A stretch of DNA of 33,245 nucleotides, from NCBI GenBank assembly GCA_031253545.1, contig JAIRWH010000018.1, forward strand, positions 1 through 33,245, written 5' to 3'. Made by a program: the position numbers and the translations under genes. Source of the stretch: Oscillospiraceae bacterium (GTDB lineage Bacteria > Bacillota > Clostridia > Oscillospirales > UBA929). Shown here piece after piece: positions 1-7,082 of the stretch. Each line of letters starts with the position of its first letter. Position 1 is the stretch's first letter. The notes beneath the pieces are model-generated. The model ran no database searches and was not told the origin of the DNA. It worked only from the letters and a program-made list of their open reading frames with translations.

Positions 1-66
1 ATACTTGACAATTTCACGGAATTTTGCCTCTGAAATTTTTGAACGGACAGCATACTTGTTTTCCAT
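1..66 (-). CDS. IS1595-family-like transposase, N-terminal 22 codons only (runs off the window edge)
   Basis: The minus strand from an ATG at position 66 to the window edge reads 22 codons starting MENKYAVRSKISEAKFREI. The 'RSKISEAKFRE' stretch resembles, from memory, the N-terminus of IS1595 (ISXO2-like) transposases, which catalyse cut-and-paste or copying of their element. A Shine-Dalgarno-like AAGGGTGG sits about 8-10 bases upstream of the ATG, which supports this start. Base composition is AT-rich compared with the rest of the window, as expected for a mobile element. The catalytic domain lies outside the window, so intactness cannot be judged. The family assignment rests on a short N-terminal match only. 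Confidence 0.62.
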   Translation of the reverse strand, partial: MENKYAVRSKISEAKFREIVKY

Positions 67-119
67 TGATATATCCACCCTTTTCAGGGTATCATCTTGC
101 CCTCATCTAGTCAAGCCCC
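1..119 (-). mobile_element. End of an insertion sequence (probable IS1595 family), boundary tentative
   Basis: The transposase start lies about 50 bases from a candidate element end at 107-119, where the minus strand reads GGGGCTTGACTAG. A G-rich terminus just upstream of the transposase start is typical of an IS left end. The other end and the target duplication are outside the window, so the boundary is inferred from the position of the G-run and from the open frame that begins immediately beyond it. Confidence 0.4.
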
Positions 120-521
120 ATAGTAATAACCACTGTACCTGGAACCACTCCCGGACCATCCCACACGGGGGATTTTCATGTTTTCGGAATGACCCTTTCT
201 TGGGGTACGATTTCACCGACTGACACGAATAGAACCGTGGCGGGAGCAAAATCAACGATTAGAACAAATGAATATATTAACGAACCTGATGTTGTATCTG
301 AGCCAAAGAACTTTACGGCTTATGTGCATGGAACAATGAAAGACCACAGAAGAGGGGCGACAATACAAAGTGAAATTGATAGATTGGCAAAGAATACTGT
401 CGCTTACATAATATATGCCAATAACAACAATTATACGGTTACCGTAGTACCTAGTTACACCGAGTTTGCCTGTCAAAGTCAAGCCCGAATACTAAAGCGG
501 TTTCATTGTTGCCGGGGTTAA
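120..521 (+). pseudogene. AT-rich ORF remnant, probably the 3' part of a gene cut by the IS; function unknown
   Basis: The frame ending at the TAA at 519-521 is open back to 111, with the preceding stop (TAG, 108-110) lying inside the presumed IS end. The frame is therefore open exactly as far as the element boundary, as expected for a gene truncated by insertion. The first internal ATG (189) has no ribosome binding site. Codons are AT-rich (for example a run of four Asn codons), unlike the GC-rich genes that follow. The last roughly 18 codons look compositionally different and may be past a further break. No domain is recognised. The remaining bases up to 550 hold no gene that I can support and no clear hisS terminator. 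Confidence 0.3.
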
Positions 522-550
522 TATCTGAAATCGGTATCGCGGCATAACGC

Positions 551-1909
551 TCACCGCCTTTCTTGCGGCCGTACTTCTTGTATGCGTACCGCCAGCCCGG
601 AAAAAGGAACGCTTTCTTTTACAAGAGACCCGTTGACCGCGTACTGAAGCACGGCGGTCTGCGTCGTTTCTTCTTCATCTCCTATTACCACGGTGAATTG
701 CGCGTTTTTCCTGTCGGCATATCGGAATTTTTGCTTAATGCTCATGTCTTCCAACAGCACGTCAATCGCGAAACCGCCCTCGCGGAGCTTGCCCGCCAAC
801 TCCATGGCGGCGGCTGAATTGTTTTCGGCAATCGGAACAACGACGGCGTCGGCAGACGTTTTTTGGGCGCAGTCAATTACGCCTATTTCCCGCAGTTTTG
901 AGAATAGGCGCGTAAGCCCTATCGAAATGCCCACGCCGGGCAGCTTTTGGTCTGTGTAGAGTGAGGCGAGGTTATCGAAACGCCCGCCGGAACATATGGA
1001 ACCCAGCTCCGGATAATCGTTGAATCGCGTTTCATAAACCGTGCCGGTGTAGTAGTCAAGCCCGCGCGCGATTGACAAGTCAATCATAAAGCATGACCGG
1101 TCAACACCGTTTTCGGTCATGATTTTTGTTACTGTTTCAAGTTCGCGAACGCCCTCGTCAAACAACGCGTCTTTTATTCCGAGATGGCGCAGGGCGGACA
1201 CAACCTCGGAAACACAGCCCTTAATTGAAATGAAGGAAAGCGTTTTGTCGGCGAGCTCTCGCTCCAGGCCGATTTCCATCAACGCCGATATAAAGCCATC
1301 TTGGCCGTCGAATTTCTCGACCTTATCGATGGTTCTCAGGATGTCGGCCGCCTTATCCGTCATACCGAAGGAACGCAACAGGCCGTTGAGTACTTTTCGG
1401 TTGTTGATGCGGATGGTAAAAGCCCCGAAGTTCAGCTTTTTGAAAAGCCGATAAATGATGCCCGGAATCTCGGCATCATACTTGACGCTGAGGACATTTT
1501 TGCCGATAACGTCAATATCACATTGATAAAACTCGCGAAAGCGTCCTTTTTGCGGGCGCTCTCCCCGGTAAACCTTTGCAATGTGGTAACGCCGGAAAGG
1601 GAATGAGAGGTCGTTGAAATGGTCGGCTACGTAGCGCGCCAACGGAACGGTTAAGTCGAACCTCAAAGCCGTGGACGTGAGGTCTTCCTTGCCCTTGTTG
1701 ACGAAATATATTTGTTTTTCCGTTTCTCCGCCGGCTTTCGCAAACAACGCTTCGCTTCGCTCGATGACAGGCGTGTCGAGCGGAACAAAACCAAAACTGC
1801 GATAGGTCTCCTCTATGACGGATTTGATGCGGTCAAATTCGAGCTGCTCCTCCGGAAGTAACTCCATAAACCCCGGCAACACCGATGTGATTATCGCTTT
1901 CGCGCTCAT
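551..1909 (-). CDS. hisS: Histidyl-tRNA synthetase
   Basis: Cytoplasmic class II aminoacyl-tRNA synthetase that charges tRNA-His with histidine using ATP. The 452-residue length is normal for a bacterial enzyme somewhat longer than E. coli HisRS. Visible motifs: motif 2 (YRGERPQKGRFREFYQ), the HisA signature RGLDYYTGTVYE, and motif 3 (SGGRFDNL followed by GVGISIGLTRL), then an anticodon-binding domain at about 350-440. The ATG at 1909 has GGAGG at 1921-1925, eleven bases away. The gene lies directly downstream of tRNA-His(GTG) and a tRNA-His-like element on the same strand and probably shares their promoter at 2264-2292. Its base composition looks less GC-rich than that of the genes to the right. 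Confidence 0.97.
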   Translation of the reverse strand: MSAKAIITSVLPGFMELLPEEQLEFDRIKSVIEETYRSFGFVPLDTPVIERSEALFAKAGGETEKQIYFVNKGKEDLTSTALRFDLTVPLARYVADHFNDLSFPFRRYHIAKVYRGERPQKGRFREFYQCDIDVIGKNVLSVKYDAEIPGIIYRLFKKLNFGAFTIRINNRKVLNGLLRSFGMTDKAADILRTIDKVEKFDGQDGFISALMEIGLERELADKTLSFISIKGCVSEVVSALRHLGIKDALFDEGVRELETVTKIMTENGVDRSCFMIDLSIARGLDYYTGTVYETRFNDYPELGSICSGGRFDNLASLYTDQKLPGVGISIGLTRLFSKLREIGVIDCAQKTSADAVVVPIAENNSAAAMELAGKLREGGFAIDVLLEDMSIKQKFRYADRKNAQFTVVIGDEEETTQTAVLQYAVNGSLVKESVPFSGLAVRIQEVRPQERR

Positions 1910-1925
1910 AACATTATTTTCCTCC

Positions 1926-2005
1926 GCAATCCAAAAAGTGGGCCGTCCGACCCGCCGCCTCCCGAGTCACAGTCGGGCGCTTTAGCCAACCAAGCTATGG
2001 ATACC
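1926..2005 (-). ncRNA. tRNA-His-like element in the hisS leader (GTG anticodon, abnormal T arm with U-tract)
   Basis: Read on the minus strand, the element has a well-formed D arm (GCTT/AAGC stem with a GGTTGG-containing loop) and a fully paired anticodon arm (CCCGA, loop CTGTGAC, TCGGG) whose anticodon is GTG (His). The T arm is not canonical: no TTCGA is present. The bases at 1940-1953 instead form GGGUC/GGCCC around a GGAC loop, followed by AC and five U (1933-1937), which looks like a weak terminator. An acceptor-like helix of only 5 bp (ATCCA 2002-1998 with TGGAT 1933-1929) closes the structure, next to the hisS ribosome binding site at 1921-1925. It could be a HisRS- or tRNA-related regulatory leader or a decaying tRNA-His duplicate. 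The structural description is read directly; the function is inferred. Confidence 0.5.
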
Positions 2006-2008
2006 ATG

Positions 2009-2086
2009 TGGGGAGGAATACGGGAATCGAACCCGCGACCTTCGGGACCACAATCCGACGCTCTAACCAACTGAGCTAATTCCTCC
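2009..2086 (-). tRNA. tRNA-His (anticodon GTG), CCA encoded
   Basis: On the minus strand an 8-bp acceptor stem (GGAGGAAT/ATTCCTCC) includes the extra G-1:C73 pair that is diagnostic of tRNA-His, and CCA is encoded at 2011-2009. The D stem is GCTC/GAGC and the T arm is GCGGG-TTCGATT-CCCGT. The anticodon loop is TTGTGGT with anticodon GTG. The anticodon stem TCGGA/CCCGA has an A31.C39 mismatch, where the otherwise similar Firmicute tRNA-His has a U at 39. The gene lies about 170 bases downstream of a consensus promoter and just upstream of the tRNA-His-like element and hisS, so it is probably transcribed together with its own synthetase. Confidence 0.95.
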
Positions 2087-2263
2087 ATAACCGCCTTGAA
2101 CAATTTGCCAATCCGCTTTCCGCGCAACCCCCAACCCCGGTGCCGCCTCGCGCGCTCCGTCCGCCATATTGCGACTTAGCGGCAATCTCGCGCTTGCGAC
2201 GGTTGATACGCTTGATTTTGCTCCCCGATGCCGACCGATTGACCTCAACGTGACCCGCAACGT

Positions 2264-2292
2264 ATTATACACTCGCCGTTCGAGGCTGTCAA
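2264..2292 (-). promoter_or_regulatory. Consensus sigma-70-type promoter for tRNA-His / leader / hisS
   Basis: On the minus strand a perfect TTGACA (2292-2287) is separated by 17 bases from a perfect TATAAT (2269-2264). Transcription would start near 2257 and reach tRNA-His after about 170 bases. I see no ORF or clear structured RNA in that 2087-2257 leader. No other minus-strand promoter is evident before hisS. Confidence 0.85.
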
Positions 2293-2366
2293 TACCTCTT
2301 CGCGGCTTCCGGGAGGCTGTCGCTTCCTTTAATAATCGGAGGAAGAGTACAAAAGGGGTTTTCGGA

Positions 2367-2391
2367 AAGAGGGCGATAATACCGCCCTCTT
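2367..2391 (-). terminator. Hairpin terminator downstream of dinB
   Basis: A perfect 9-bp inverted repeat (AAGAGGGCG/CGCCCTCTT) with a 7-base loop. Read on the minus strand, the second arm ends in CTCTTT, followed after a short gap by further pyrimidine-rich sequence. The U-run is short, so efficiency is uncertain. It separates the dinB transcript from the hisS promoter about 75 bases further on. Confidence 0.6.
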
Positions 2392-2397
2392 CATCCG

Positions 2398-2592
2398 TCA
2401 GGCGGCGATGGGGAAGAGGTTGCTGCATACAAAGGATAATACCGATTGAAAACCAATCCGCGAAAAGAGGAGCCCCTGCGTGAAGTATGCGCCGAGGCGG
2501 AACTTGCCGCCCGTTACGGCGACGACGGCTCCCTGCCAATGACGCTGCTTTCGGGTGGGCATCGGCGTTGTCCTCATGGCCGTTGTGGTCAT
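2398..2592 (-). CDS. Possible small hydrophobic protein downstream of dinB (64 aa), unknown
   Basis: An ORF starting 9 bases after the dinB stop with an AGGGAG-like ribosome binding site about 4-5 bases before its ATG. Third codon positions are mostly G or C, like the real genes in this window, and it ends just before the terminator at 2367-2391, so it would fit as the last gene of a dinB transcript. The protein has a basic N-terminus (PTRKQRHW) and a mildly hydrophobic C-terminal half. I recognise no family. A longer overlapping ORF in another frame runs through the hisS promoter and is rejected. It could simply be untranslated 3' sequence. Confidence 0.35.
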   Translation of the reverse strand: MTTTAMRTTPMPTRKQRHWQGAVVAVTGGKFRLGAYFTQGLLFSRIGFQSVLSFVCSNLFPIAA

Positions 2593-2601
2593 ATTGCTCC
2601 C

Positions 2602-3825
2602 TCATGTTTCGCGTATGCCCAAATCATTGTCTATTATGCTGCCTTGTATAACCGCCCCGCCGCCGTGGCGCTCGCGGATAGCGTCAAGCGTTTTCTCCAA
2701 GCGCTCGGCGCGTTCCGCCTGCCGCCTGCCGTCTTCATCGAAGAAGGAGAGTTGGCCGCCTTCCGCTTCGCTTGCGGGCACAAGCCCCTCCCCCGTGACG
2801 GTGAGCGTGCGTATGGGTTTGCCGCTTTGCCAGTGTCTGCCGATTAGTCCCAGCGCGGCGGCGGTGATGTCCGAGGACAGGTGCGTGGGAAAAGGCAGGG
2901 TTTGCCGGCGCGATATGGTGCCGAGGTTTACGTCCTTGATTGCCACCTGCACCACGCGGCACTTCACGCCGTGTTTGCGCAAGCGGCTCGCCACGCTGCC
3001 GGCGAGGTAACTCACGGCAGTCCTTATGTCGCCCTCGCTCTTTAAGTCCCGCTTGAAGGTGAAGCCGTTACCCACGCTCTTTACGTTTTCACCGCCGCCG
3101 ATTGCGGCCACGGGGGAACCGTCCGACCCGTTGGCGTGGGCGTACAGAGTCTCGCCGTGCTTGCCGAAGCGCTTGACAAGCAGCGCGCGCTCCAATGCCG
3201 CTATGTGGCCTATTGTGGTAACGCCCATTTTGGCAAGCGCCTGAGCCGTCTTCTTGCCCACGAATAACAAATCGCCCGCGGGGAGGGGGAACACAAGCTC
3301 GCGCCAGTTTTCGCGGGTAATCGCCGTCACGGCGTCGGGTTTTTTCATATCGCTGCCGAGCTTGGCGAAGGTTTTGTTCCACGATACGCCTATGCTGATT
3401 GTAATGCCGCATTCGCGCTTGACGCGCTGCCGTATGTCGTGGGCGCATCGCATAACGTCCTCGCCGAACGGGCGCAGGCAGCCGGTAACGTCCAAGAACG
3501 ACTCGTCTATGCCGAAACGCTCCACAAGGGGCGTGTATTGCTCATATATGGCGTTGACCTTTTCGCAATATTCGCCGTAAAGCCCGTGGCGCGGCGGCAC
3601 AAGCACAAGGGACGGGCATTTGCGCTTGGCTTGCCATACCGTCTCGGCGGTCTGTACGCCGTGCTTTTTGGCAAGCTCGTTTTTGGCGAGTATTATCCCG
3701 TGGCGCGCCTCGGGGTCGCCCGCCACGGCCATGGGCACAAGTTTGAGCCGCGGGGCGAAGACTTCCTCCACGCTCGCGTAGAAACTGTTGCAGTCGCAAT
3801 GGAGTATGTGGCGGTCATGTGGCAC
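2602..3825 (-). CDS. dinB: DNA polymerase IV (Y-family translesion polymerase)
   Basis: Error-prone polymerase that copies past damaged bases. From the GTG at 3825 the protein has 407 residues, normal for the family. Metal-binding and active-site signatures are DCNSFYASVE (Asp11, with Phe15/Tyr16 in the steric-gate position) and FGIDESFLDV (Asp107/Glu108). A helix-hairpin-helix region (LLFVGKKTAQALAKMG) and the little-finger domain follow. QLSFF near the C-terminus matches the beta-clamp binding motif. The frame is open 53 codons further upstream, but GGGAGGTG lies 6 bases before GTG 3825 and the promoter at 3860-3888 falls inside the longer version, so the short start is chosen. It is transcribed divergently from the histidine kinase gene. 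Confidence 0.95.
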   Translation of the reverse strand: MPHDRHILHCDCNSFYASVEEVFAPRLKLVPMAVAGDPEARHGIILAKNELAKKHGVQTAETVWQAKRKCPSLVLVPPRHGLYGEYCEKVNAIYEQYTPLVERFGIDESFLDVTGCLRPFGEDVMRCAHDIRQRVKRECGITISIGVSWNKTFAKLGSDMKKPDAVTAITRENWRELVFPLPAGDLLFVGKKTAQALAKMGVTTIGHIAALERALLVKRFGKHGETLYAHANGSDGSPVAAIGGGENVKSVGNGFTFKRDLKSEGDIRTAVSYLAGSVASRLRKHGVKCRVVQVAIKDVNLGTISRRQTLPFPTHLSSDITAAALGLIGRHWQSGKPIRTLTVTGEGLVPASEAEGGQLSFFDEDGRRQAERAERLEKTLDAIRERHGGGAVIQGSIIDNDLGIRET

Positions 3826-3859
3826 GGGCTTCACCTCCCGGCTGCGCGGCTGCGAGGTA

Positions 3860-3888
3860 ATTATACCACCTGTCGGCGCGCCGGGCAA
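3860..3888 (-). promoter_or_regulatory. Promoter of dinB
   Basis: On the minus strand TTGCCC (3888-3883), a 17-base spacer and a perfect TATAAT (3865-3860). The start would be about 28 bases before the dinB GTG. I see no obvious LexA-type box (GAACN4GTTC) around it. The remaining divergent intergenic sequence, about 3890-4067, holds no gene that I can support. Confidence 0.65.
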
Positions 3889-4067
3889 TGCGGCGAAAGC
3901 CGCTACGGAAAGCACGGGAAAAAGGGATAAAAGCATACCTTCTTCCCATGTTATACAATGACCCCGAAAGGAGTTGCTCGCCACGCGCGCCTACGGCAAT
4001 GTACGGGTATCCGTCTTGGGCTTCCGATAATCCGCGTGTTTGCCGCGCCGACGAGGCAATGCCCCCC

Positions 4068-4097
4068 TTGACCGGCGGGCTCGGAGGGTGGTATACT
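4068..4097 (+). promoter_or_regulatory. Promoter of the hybrid histidine kinase gene
   Basis: TTGACC (4068-4073), an 18-base spacer and TATACT (4092-4097), close to the sigma-70-type consensus. The expected start near 4104 leaves about 55 bases of leader before the GTG at 4159, which carries a strong GGAGGAGGT ribosome binding site. Confidence 0.65.
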
Positions 4098-4158
4098 GAT
4101 AACATGGGCATAAATGGGCGGGGCGGTGCGGACACACCCCCGGAGGAGGTGCGGCGAA

Positions 4159-6654
4159 GTGGAAGGCGCGGTGGAAACGGCGCGCGCGGGCGATGTGCTC
4201 CGCGAGCGTATGGCGGATATGCTTAAAAGCTGCCCGATATGCTGCCTGATGTTTGACGCCGCGGGCCGCATACTCGCCATAAACGACGAAGCGGCGGAGA
4301 TATTCGGAGAAAGCGTTGTAAACACGCACATGGTGGACTTTGTGAGTGCCCATTCCACCGAATATCAACCCGACGGCCGCGAATCGGACGAAAAGGCGGC
4401 GCTGATATTCGAGAAAATCTTCGGCAGCGACTCCTTCGATTTGTCGTTTGAATGGCTGCACACCGGGCGGTTTGGTGTGATTATGCCCATGGAAGTACAC
4501 ATAAAAAAGGCGCGCTACAGCGACGGGGACGTGTGCTTCGCTTACTATTACAACCTGCACAATGTGGAAACCATGCGCGAGGACGTGCGCCGCATGAACG
4601 ATATGCTCGGCGCGCGCCTTTTGCGCGAGGAACTGATTACCGGCATAACCAAGGCCTTCCTTGCGGAAAACGTCGGTACCGAGGCCATCGGCGGCGCGCT
4701 GGAGCGGCTCGGCACATTTTTGCAGGCGCAGGACGCCGCCGTTATCCCGCTCGGCAACGAGGAAGACACCGAGGAATACCTTTGGAACGACGGCAGCGGC
4801 AGGGCGCGGGGAGCGCGGGGGTTGCGGGGCTTAATCGGCGAGAACTATGTGGCGACGCGCGACGGGCGCGACGATACGCGCGTATACCGCCGGGGGGACT
4901 CGTCGTTTATATGGTCGCCCGTGCATTTCGAGGGCAGGCTTTGGGGTGTGCTGAGCGTGGCTCGGCATGGCGGCGGGCGCGAATGGAGCGAAGACGACAT
5001 ACGGCTGACGGCGCAAGTGGCGGACGCGGTGGCGGGCGCGGTGGAACGCGAGCTGTACAGCCGCCAGCGTATGCAGGCCTTAAAGCAAGCCATCGAGGCA
5101 AGCCACGCCAAGAGCAACTTCCTTTCCAATATGTCGCACGAGATGCGCACGCCCATCAACGCCATCATCGGCATGGCCTCCATCGGCAAGGCATCCGACA
5201 GCGCCGAGCGCAAGGACTACGCCCTCGCGAAGATTGAGGAAGCGTCGGCGCATTTGCTCGGCGTGATAAACGATGTGCTTGATATTGCCAAAATCGAGGC
5301 CAACAAATTGGAATTGACGGCGGAGAGCTTTTCGCTGAGGCAGACGCTGAAAAAGTGCATTGACGTGGTGAGTTTTCGCCTCAACGAAAAGCGGCAGGAG
5401 TTTTGTTTCAACTACGACGTGCGCCTGCCCGCCGTGTTGGTGGGCGACAGCCAGCGGCTCGCGCAGGTGGTGATAAACTTGCTGTCCAACGCCGTGAAGT
5501 TTACGCCGGAAGAAGGCGCGGTGTGTATGAACGCCATGCTCGGCGACGAGAGCGGCGGTATGGCCACCGTGATATTGGAGGTTACGGACAGCGGGGTGGG
5601 GATACAGCCCGACCGGCTGCCGCTGCTGTTTAAGGCGTTTGAGCAAGCGGACAGCGGCATCTCCCGCAAGTATGGCGGCACAGGGCTTGGGCTTACCATT
5701 TCCAAGCGGATTATAGACCTTATGGACGGCGATATTGCCGTGGAGTCGGAGCCGGGAAAGGGCTCGAAGTTTATCGTCACGTTTAAGGCCGCCGTGGGGG
5801 ACGCGCCCGACGACGCGGGGCTCGACCCGTCTGTGGACTGGGAGAAGCTGCGGATAATGGTTACGGACGATTCCCCCACAATACTGCGGTTTTTCTCCGT
5901 GCTGTTTTCGCATATAGGCTGCGTGTGCGACACGGTCTCCGACGGCGAGAGCGCGCTGGAGCTGATGAAGCGGAGCGAACCCTATGACTTCTGCTTCATA
6001 GACCGCCTGCTGCCCGGCATAGACGGCATAGAGCTGCTGCGGCAAATCAACGAGCGCTGCCCCGAAAAAAGAGGGTTTGCCGTGCTCATATCCGCCACAA
6101 ACTTGCAGCAATTTCGCGAAGAGGCGCTAAACGCCGGGGCGAGCGGTTTTTTGCAAAAGCCCATATATTCCTCGGACGTTATTTCCTGTATGTGCGAATG
6201 TATAGGGGTGGACGGCATCAAGCGGCACGGCGGGCAGCAGCTTGTGCCGGGGGAGTTTTGCGGCAGGCGCATTTTGCTTGCCGAAGACATCGAGATAAAC
6301 AGGGAAATCCTCTGCTCGCTGCTGGAAAGCTCCGGCGCGGAGATAGACTGCGCCGCAAACGGCATAGAGGCGCTGAGTATGCTCGAGCGCAACCCCGACA
6401 AATACGACCTCGTGTTTATGGACGTGCAGATGCCGGAGATGGACGGTTTGGAAACCACGCGGCGCATACGCCGCAACCCCCGCCACAGCGACTTGCCGAT
6501 TGTGGCGATGACCGCCAACGTGTTCAAAGACGACGTGGACAGGTGTATACAGGCGGGCATGGACGACCACACGGGCAAACCTCTCAACATAGACGACGTG
6601 GTGCGCCTCATACGCGCCCACAACAAAAACCGGCGCGGATACGCGCAGGGCTGA
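4159..6654 (+). CDS. Hybrid sensor histidine kinase, PAS-GAF-HisKA-HATPase-REC-REC
   Basis: Soluble-looking sensor kinase of about 831 residues; no transmembrane segment is evident, so a cytoplasmic signal is likely. A PAS domain occupies about 20-130 (CCLMFDAAGRILAINDEAAEIFG), then a GAF-like domain at about 155-310. The H-box is SNMSHEMRTPINAIIGM with phospho-acceptor His327. The ATPase domain has an N-box (NLLSNAVKF) and G-boxes (DSGVGI, GGTGLGLTI). Two receiver domains follow: REC1 with Asp615 (CFIDRLLPGIDG) and REC2 with Asp755 (FMDVQMPEMDG). There is no Hpt or DNA-binding output domain. GTG 4159 is chosen because GGAGGAGGT lies 8 bases before it; the ATG at 4114 is only about 10 bases from the promoter start. 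The partner protein is not in the window, and control of the following PTS operon is only a guess. Confidence 0.92.
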   Translation: MEGAVETARAGDVLRERMADMLKSCPICCLMFDAAGRILAINDEAAEIFGESVVNTHMVDFVSAHSTEYQPDGRESDEKAALIFEKIFGSDSFDLSFEWLHTGRFGVIMPMEVHIKKARYSDGDVCFAYYYNLHNVETMREDVRRMNDMLGARLLREELITGITKAFLAENVGTEAIGGALERLGTFLQAQDAAVIPLGNEEDTEEYLWNDGSGRARGARGLRGLIGENYVATRDGRDDTRVYRRGDSSFIWSPVHFEGRLWGVLSVARHGGGREWSEDDIRLTAQVADAVAGAVERELYSRQRMQALKQAIEASHAKSNFLSNMSHEMRTPINAIIGMASIGKASDSAERKDYALAKIEEASAHLLGVINDVLDIAKIEANKLELTAESFSLRQTLKKCIDVVSFRLNEKRQEFCFNYDVRLPAVLVGDSQRLAQVVINLLSNAVKFTPEEGAVCMNAMLGDESGGMATVILEVTDSGVGIQPDRLPLLFKAFEQADSGISRKYGGTGLGLTISKRIIDLMDGDIAVESEPGKGSKFIVTFKAAVGDAPDDAGLDPSVDWEKLRIMVTDDSPTILRFFSVLFSHIGCVCDTVSDGESALELMKRSEPYDFCFIDRLLPGIDGIELLRQINERCPEKRGFAVLISATNLQQFREEALNAGASGFLQKPIYSSDVISCMCECIGVDGIKRHGGQQLVPGEFCGRRILLAEDIEINREILCSLLESSGAEIDCAANGIEALSMLERNPDKYDLVFMDVQMPEMDGLETTRRIRRNPRHSDLPIVAMTANVFKDDVDRCIQAGMDDHTGKPLNIDDVVRLIRAHNKNRRGYAQG

Positions 6655-6712
6655 CGCGCGACGGCGCGAGCCGGAGCGCGCAAAAAACCGAAAAGCATTG
6701 CGCGCCGCTTTC

Positions 6713-6741
6713 TTGACATGAGCAAAACCTTGTGATACAAT
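6713..6741 (+). promoter_or_regulatory. Strong promoter of the PTS-glycosidase operon
   Basis: TTGACA (6713-6718), a 17-base spacer and TACAAT (6736-6741), with an extended -10 TG at 6733-6734. No other convincing promoter was noticed before the end of the operon at 22203. Upstream (6655-6712) the sequence is GC-rich with an A-run and no gene. Confidence 0.82.
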
Positions 6742-6753
6742 ACGCTCATCACA
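6731..6753 (+). promoter_or_regulatory. Inverted repeat overlapping the -10 box; candidate repressor operator
   Basis: TGTGAT, 11 bases, ATCACA forms a perfect 6-bp-armed inverted repeat covering the -10 hexamer and the expected transcription start. A second repeat, ATGAGC (6718-6723) with GCTCAT (6744-6749), brackets the same region. Such a position suits a repressor that blocks RNA polymerase. No dedicated regulator gene lies in the operon. The pattern is visible; binding is inferred. Confidence 0.4.
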
Positions 6754-6771
6754 TACTAGGGAGGTATGTCC

Positions 6772-7077
6772 ATGCGTGTGATGTTCGTATGCTGTTCGGG
6801 CATGTCCACAAGCCTGCTTGTGAAAAAAGTCAATCGCGTGGCGCAGGAGCAGGGTTCGCAAATGGAGCTGTTTGCCATGAGCGAGTCGGAGGCGCGCAAG
6901 GACTTGTCCGCGGCCGACATTCTCCTGCTCGGACCGCAAGTGAGATATTTGGAGCCCGGTTTCAGGCGGGCTTTGGAAGGTTCGTCCACAAAGCTCGGCG
7001 TGGTGGATATGTTGGCATACGGCCGTATGGACGGCGAGAAGGTGTATAACCAGATTTTGGAGTTGGCCGCGCAGTGA
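6772..7077 (+). CDS. PTS lactose/cellobiose-family EIIB subunit (CelA/ChbB-like)
   Basis: Cytoplasmic EIIB of a lactose/cellobiose/chitobiose-class phosphotransferase system. It passes phosphate from EIIA to the incoming sugar through a cysteine. From ATG 6772 it has 101 residues, the usual size. The N-terminus MRVMFVCCSGMSTSLL matches the family signature, with Cys7 in the place of the phospho-cysteine of ChbB (C-x-x-GMSTS). The earlier ATG at 6766 lies only 1 base from the GGAGG (6760-6764), whereas 6772 has a 7-base spacing. It is the first gene of the long operon and is followed by a 100-base gap containing a GC hairpin before EIIC. The exact sugar cannot be read from the sequence. Confidence 0.93.
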   Translation: MRVMFVCCSGMSTSLLVKKVNRVAQEQGSQMELFAMSESEARKDLSAADILLLGPQVRYLEPGFRRALEGSSTKLGVVDMLAYGRMDGEKVYNQILELAAQ

Positions 7078-7082
7078 CGCCG

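Noticed and set aside
476-486. AGTCAAGCCC motif resembling the IS end at 109-119
   Set aside because: Only about ten bases match and the neighbouring sequence is not IS-like, so a second IS end is not supported.
1906-2127. 73-codon ORF covering the tRNA region
   Set aside because: Its peptide (ELAQLVRASDCGPEGRGFDSRIPP-like) is the typical false translation of a tRNA gene.
2063-2605. 180-codon minus-strand ORF between hisS and dinB
   Set aside because: It runs through the consensus promoter, the dinB terminator hairpin and into the tRNA-His gene, and has no family features.
3826-3984. Longer N-terminus for DinB
   Set aside because: The added part overlaps the dinB promoter; the family N-terminus and a strong ribosome binding site begin at 3825.
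6655-6700. Terminator after the histidine kinase gene
   Set aside because: GC-rich palindromic bases are followed by A-runs, not U-runs, on the plus strand, so I cannot support a terminator.
6731-6753. CRP-type binding site (TGTGA...TCACA)
   Set aside because: The spacing is 13 instead of 6 bases between the half-sites, so a classical CRP site does not fit; it is kept only as a generic operator candidate.
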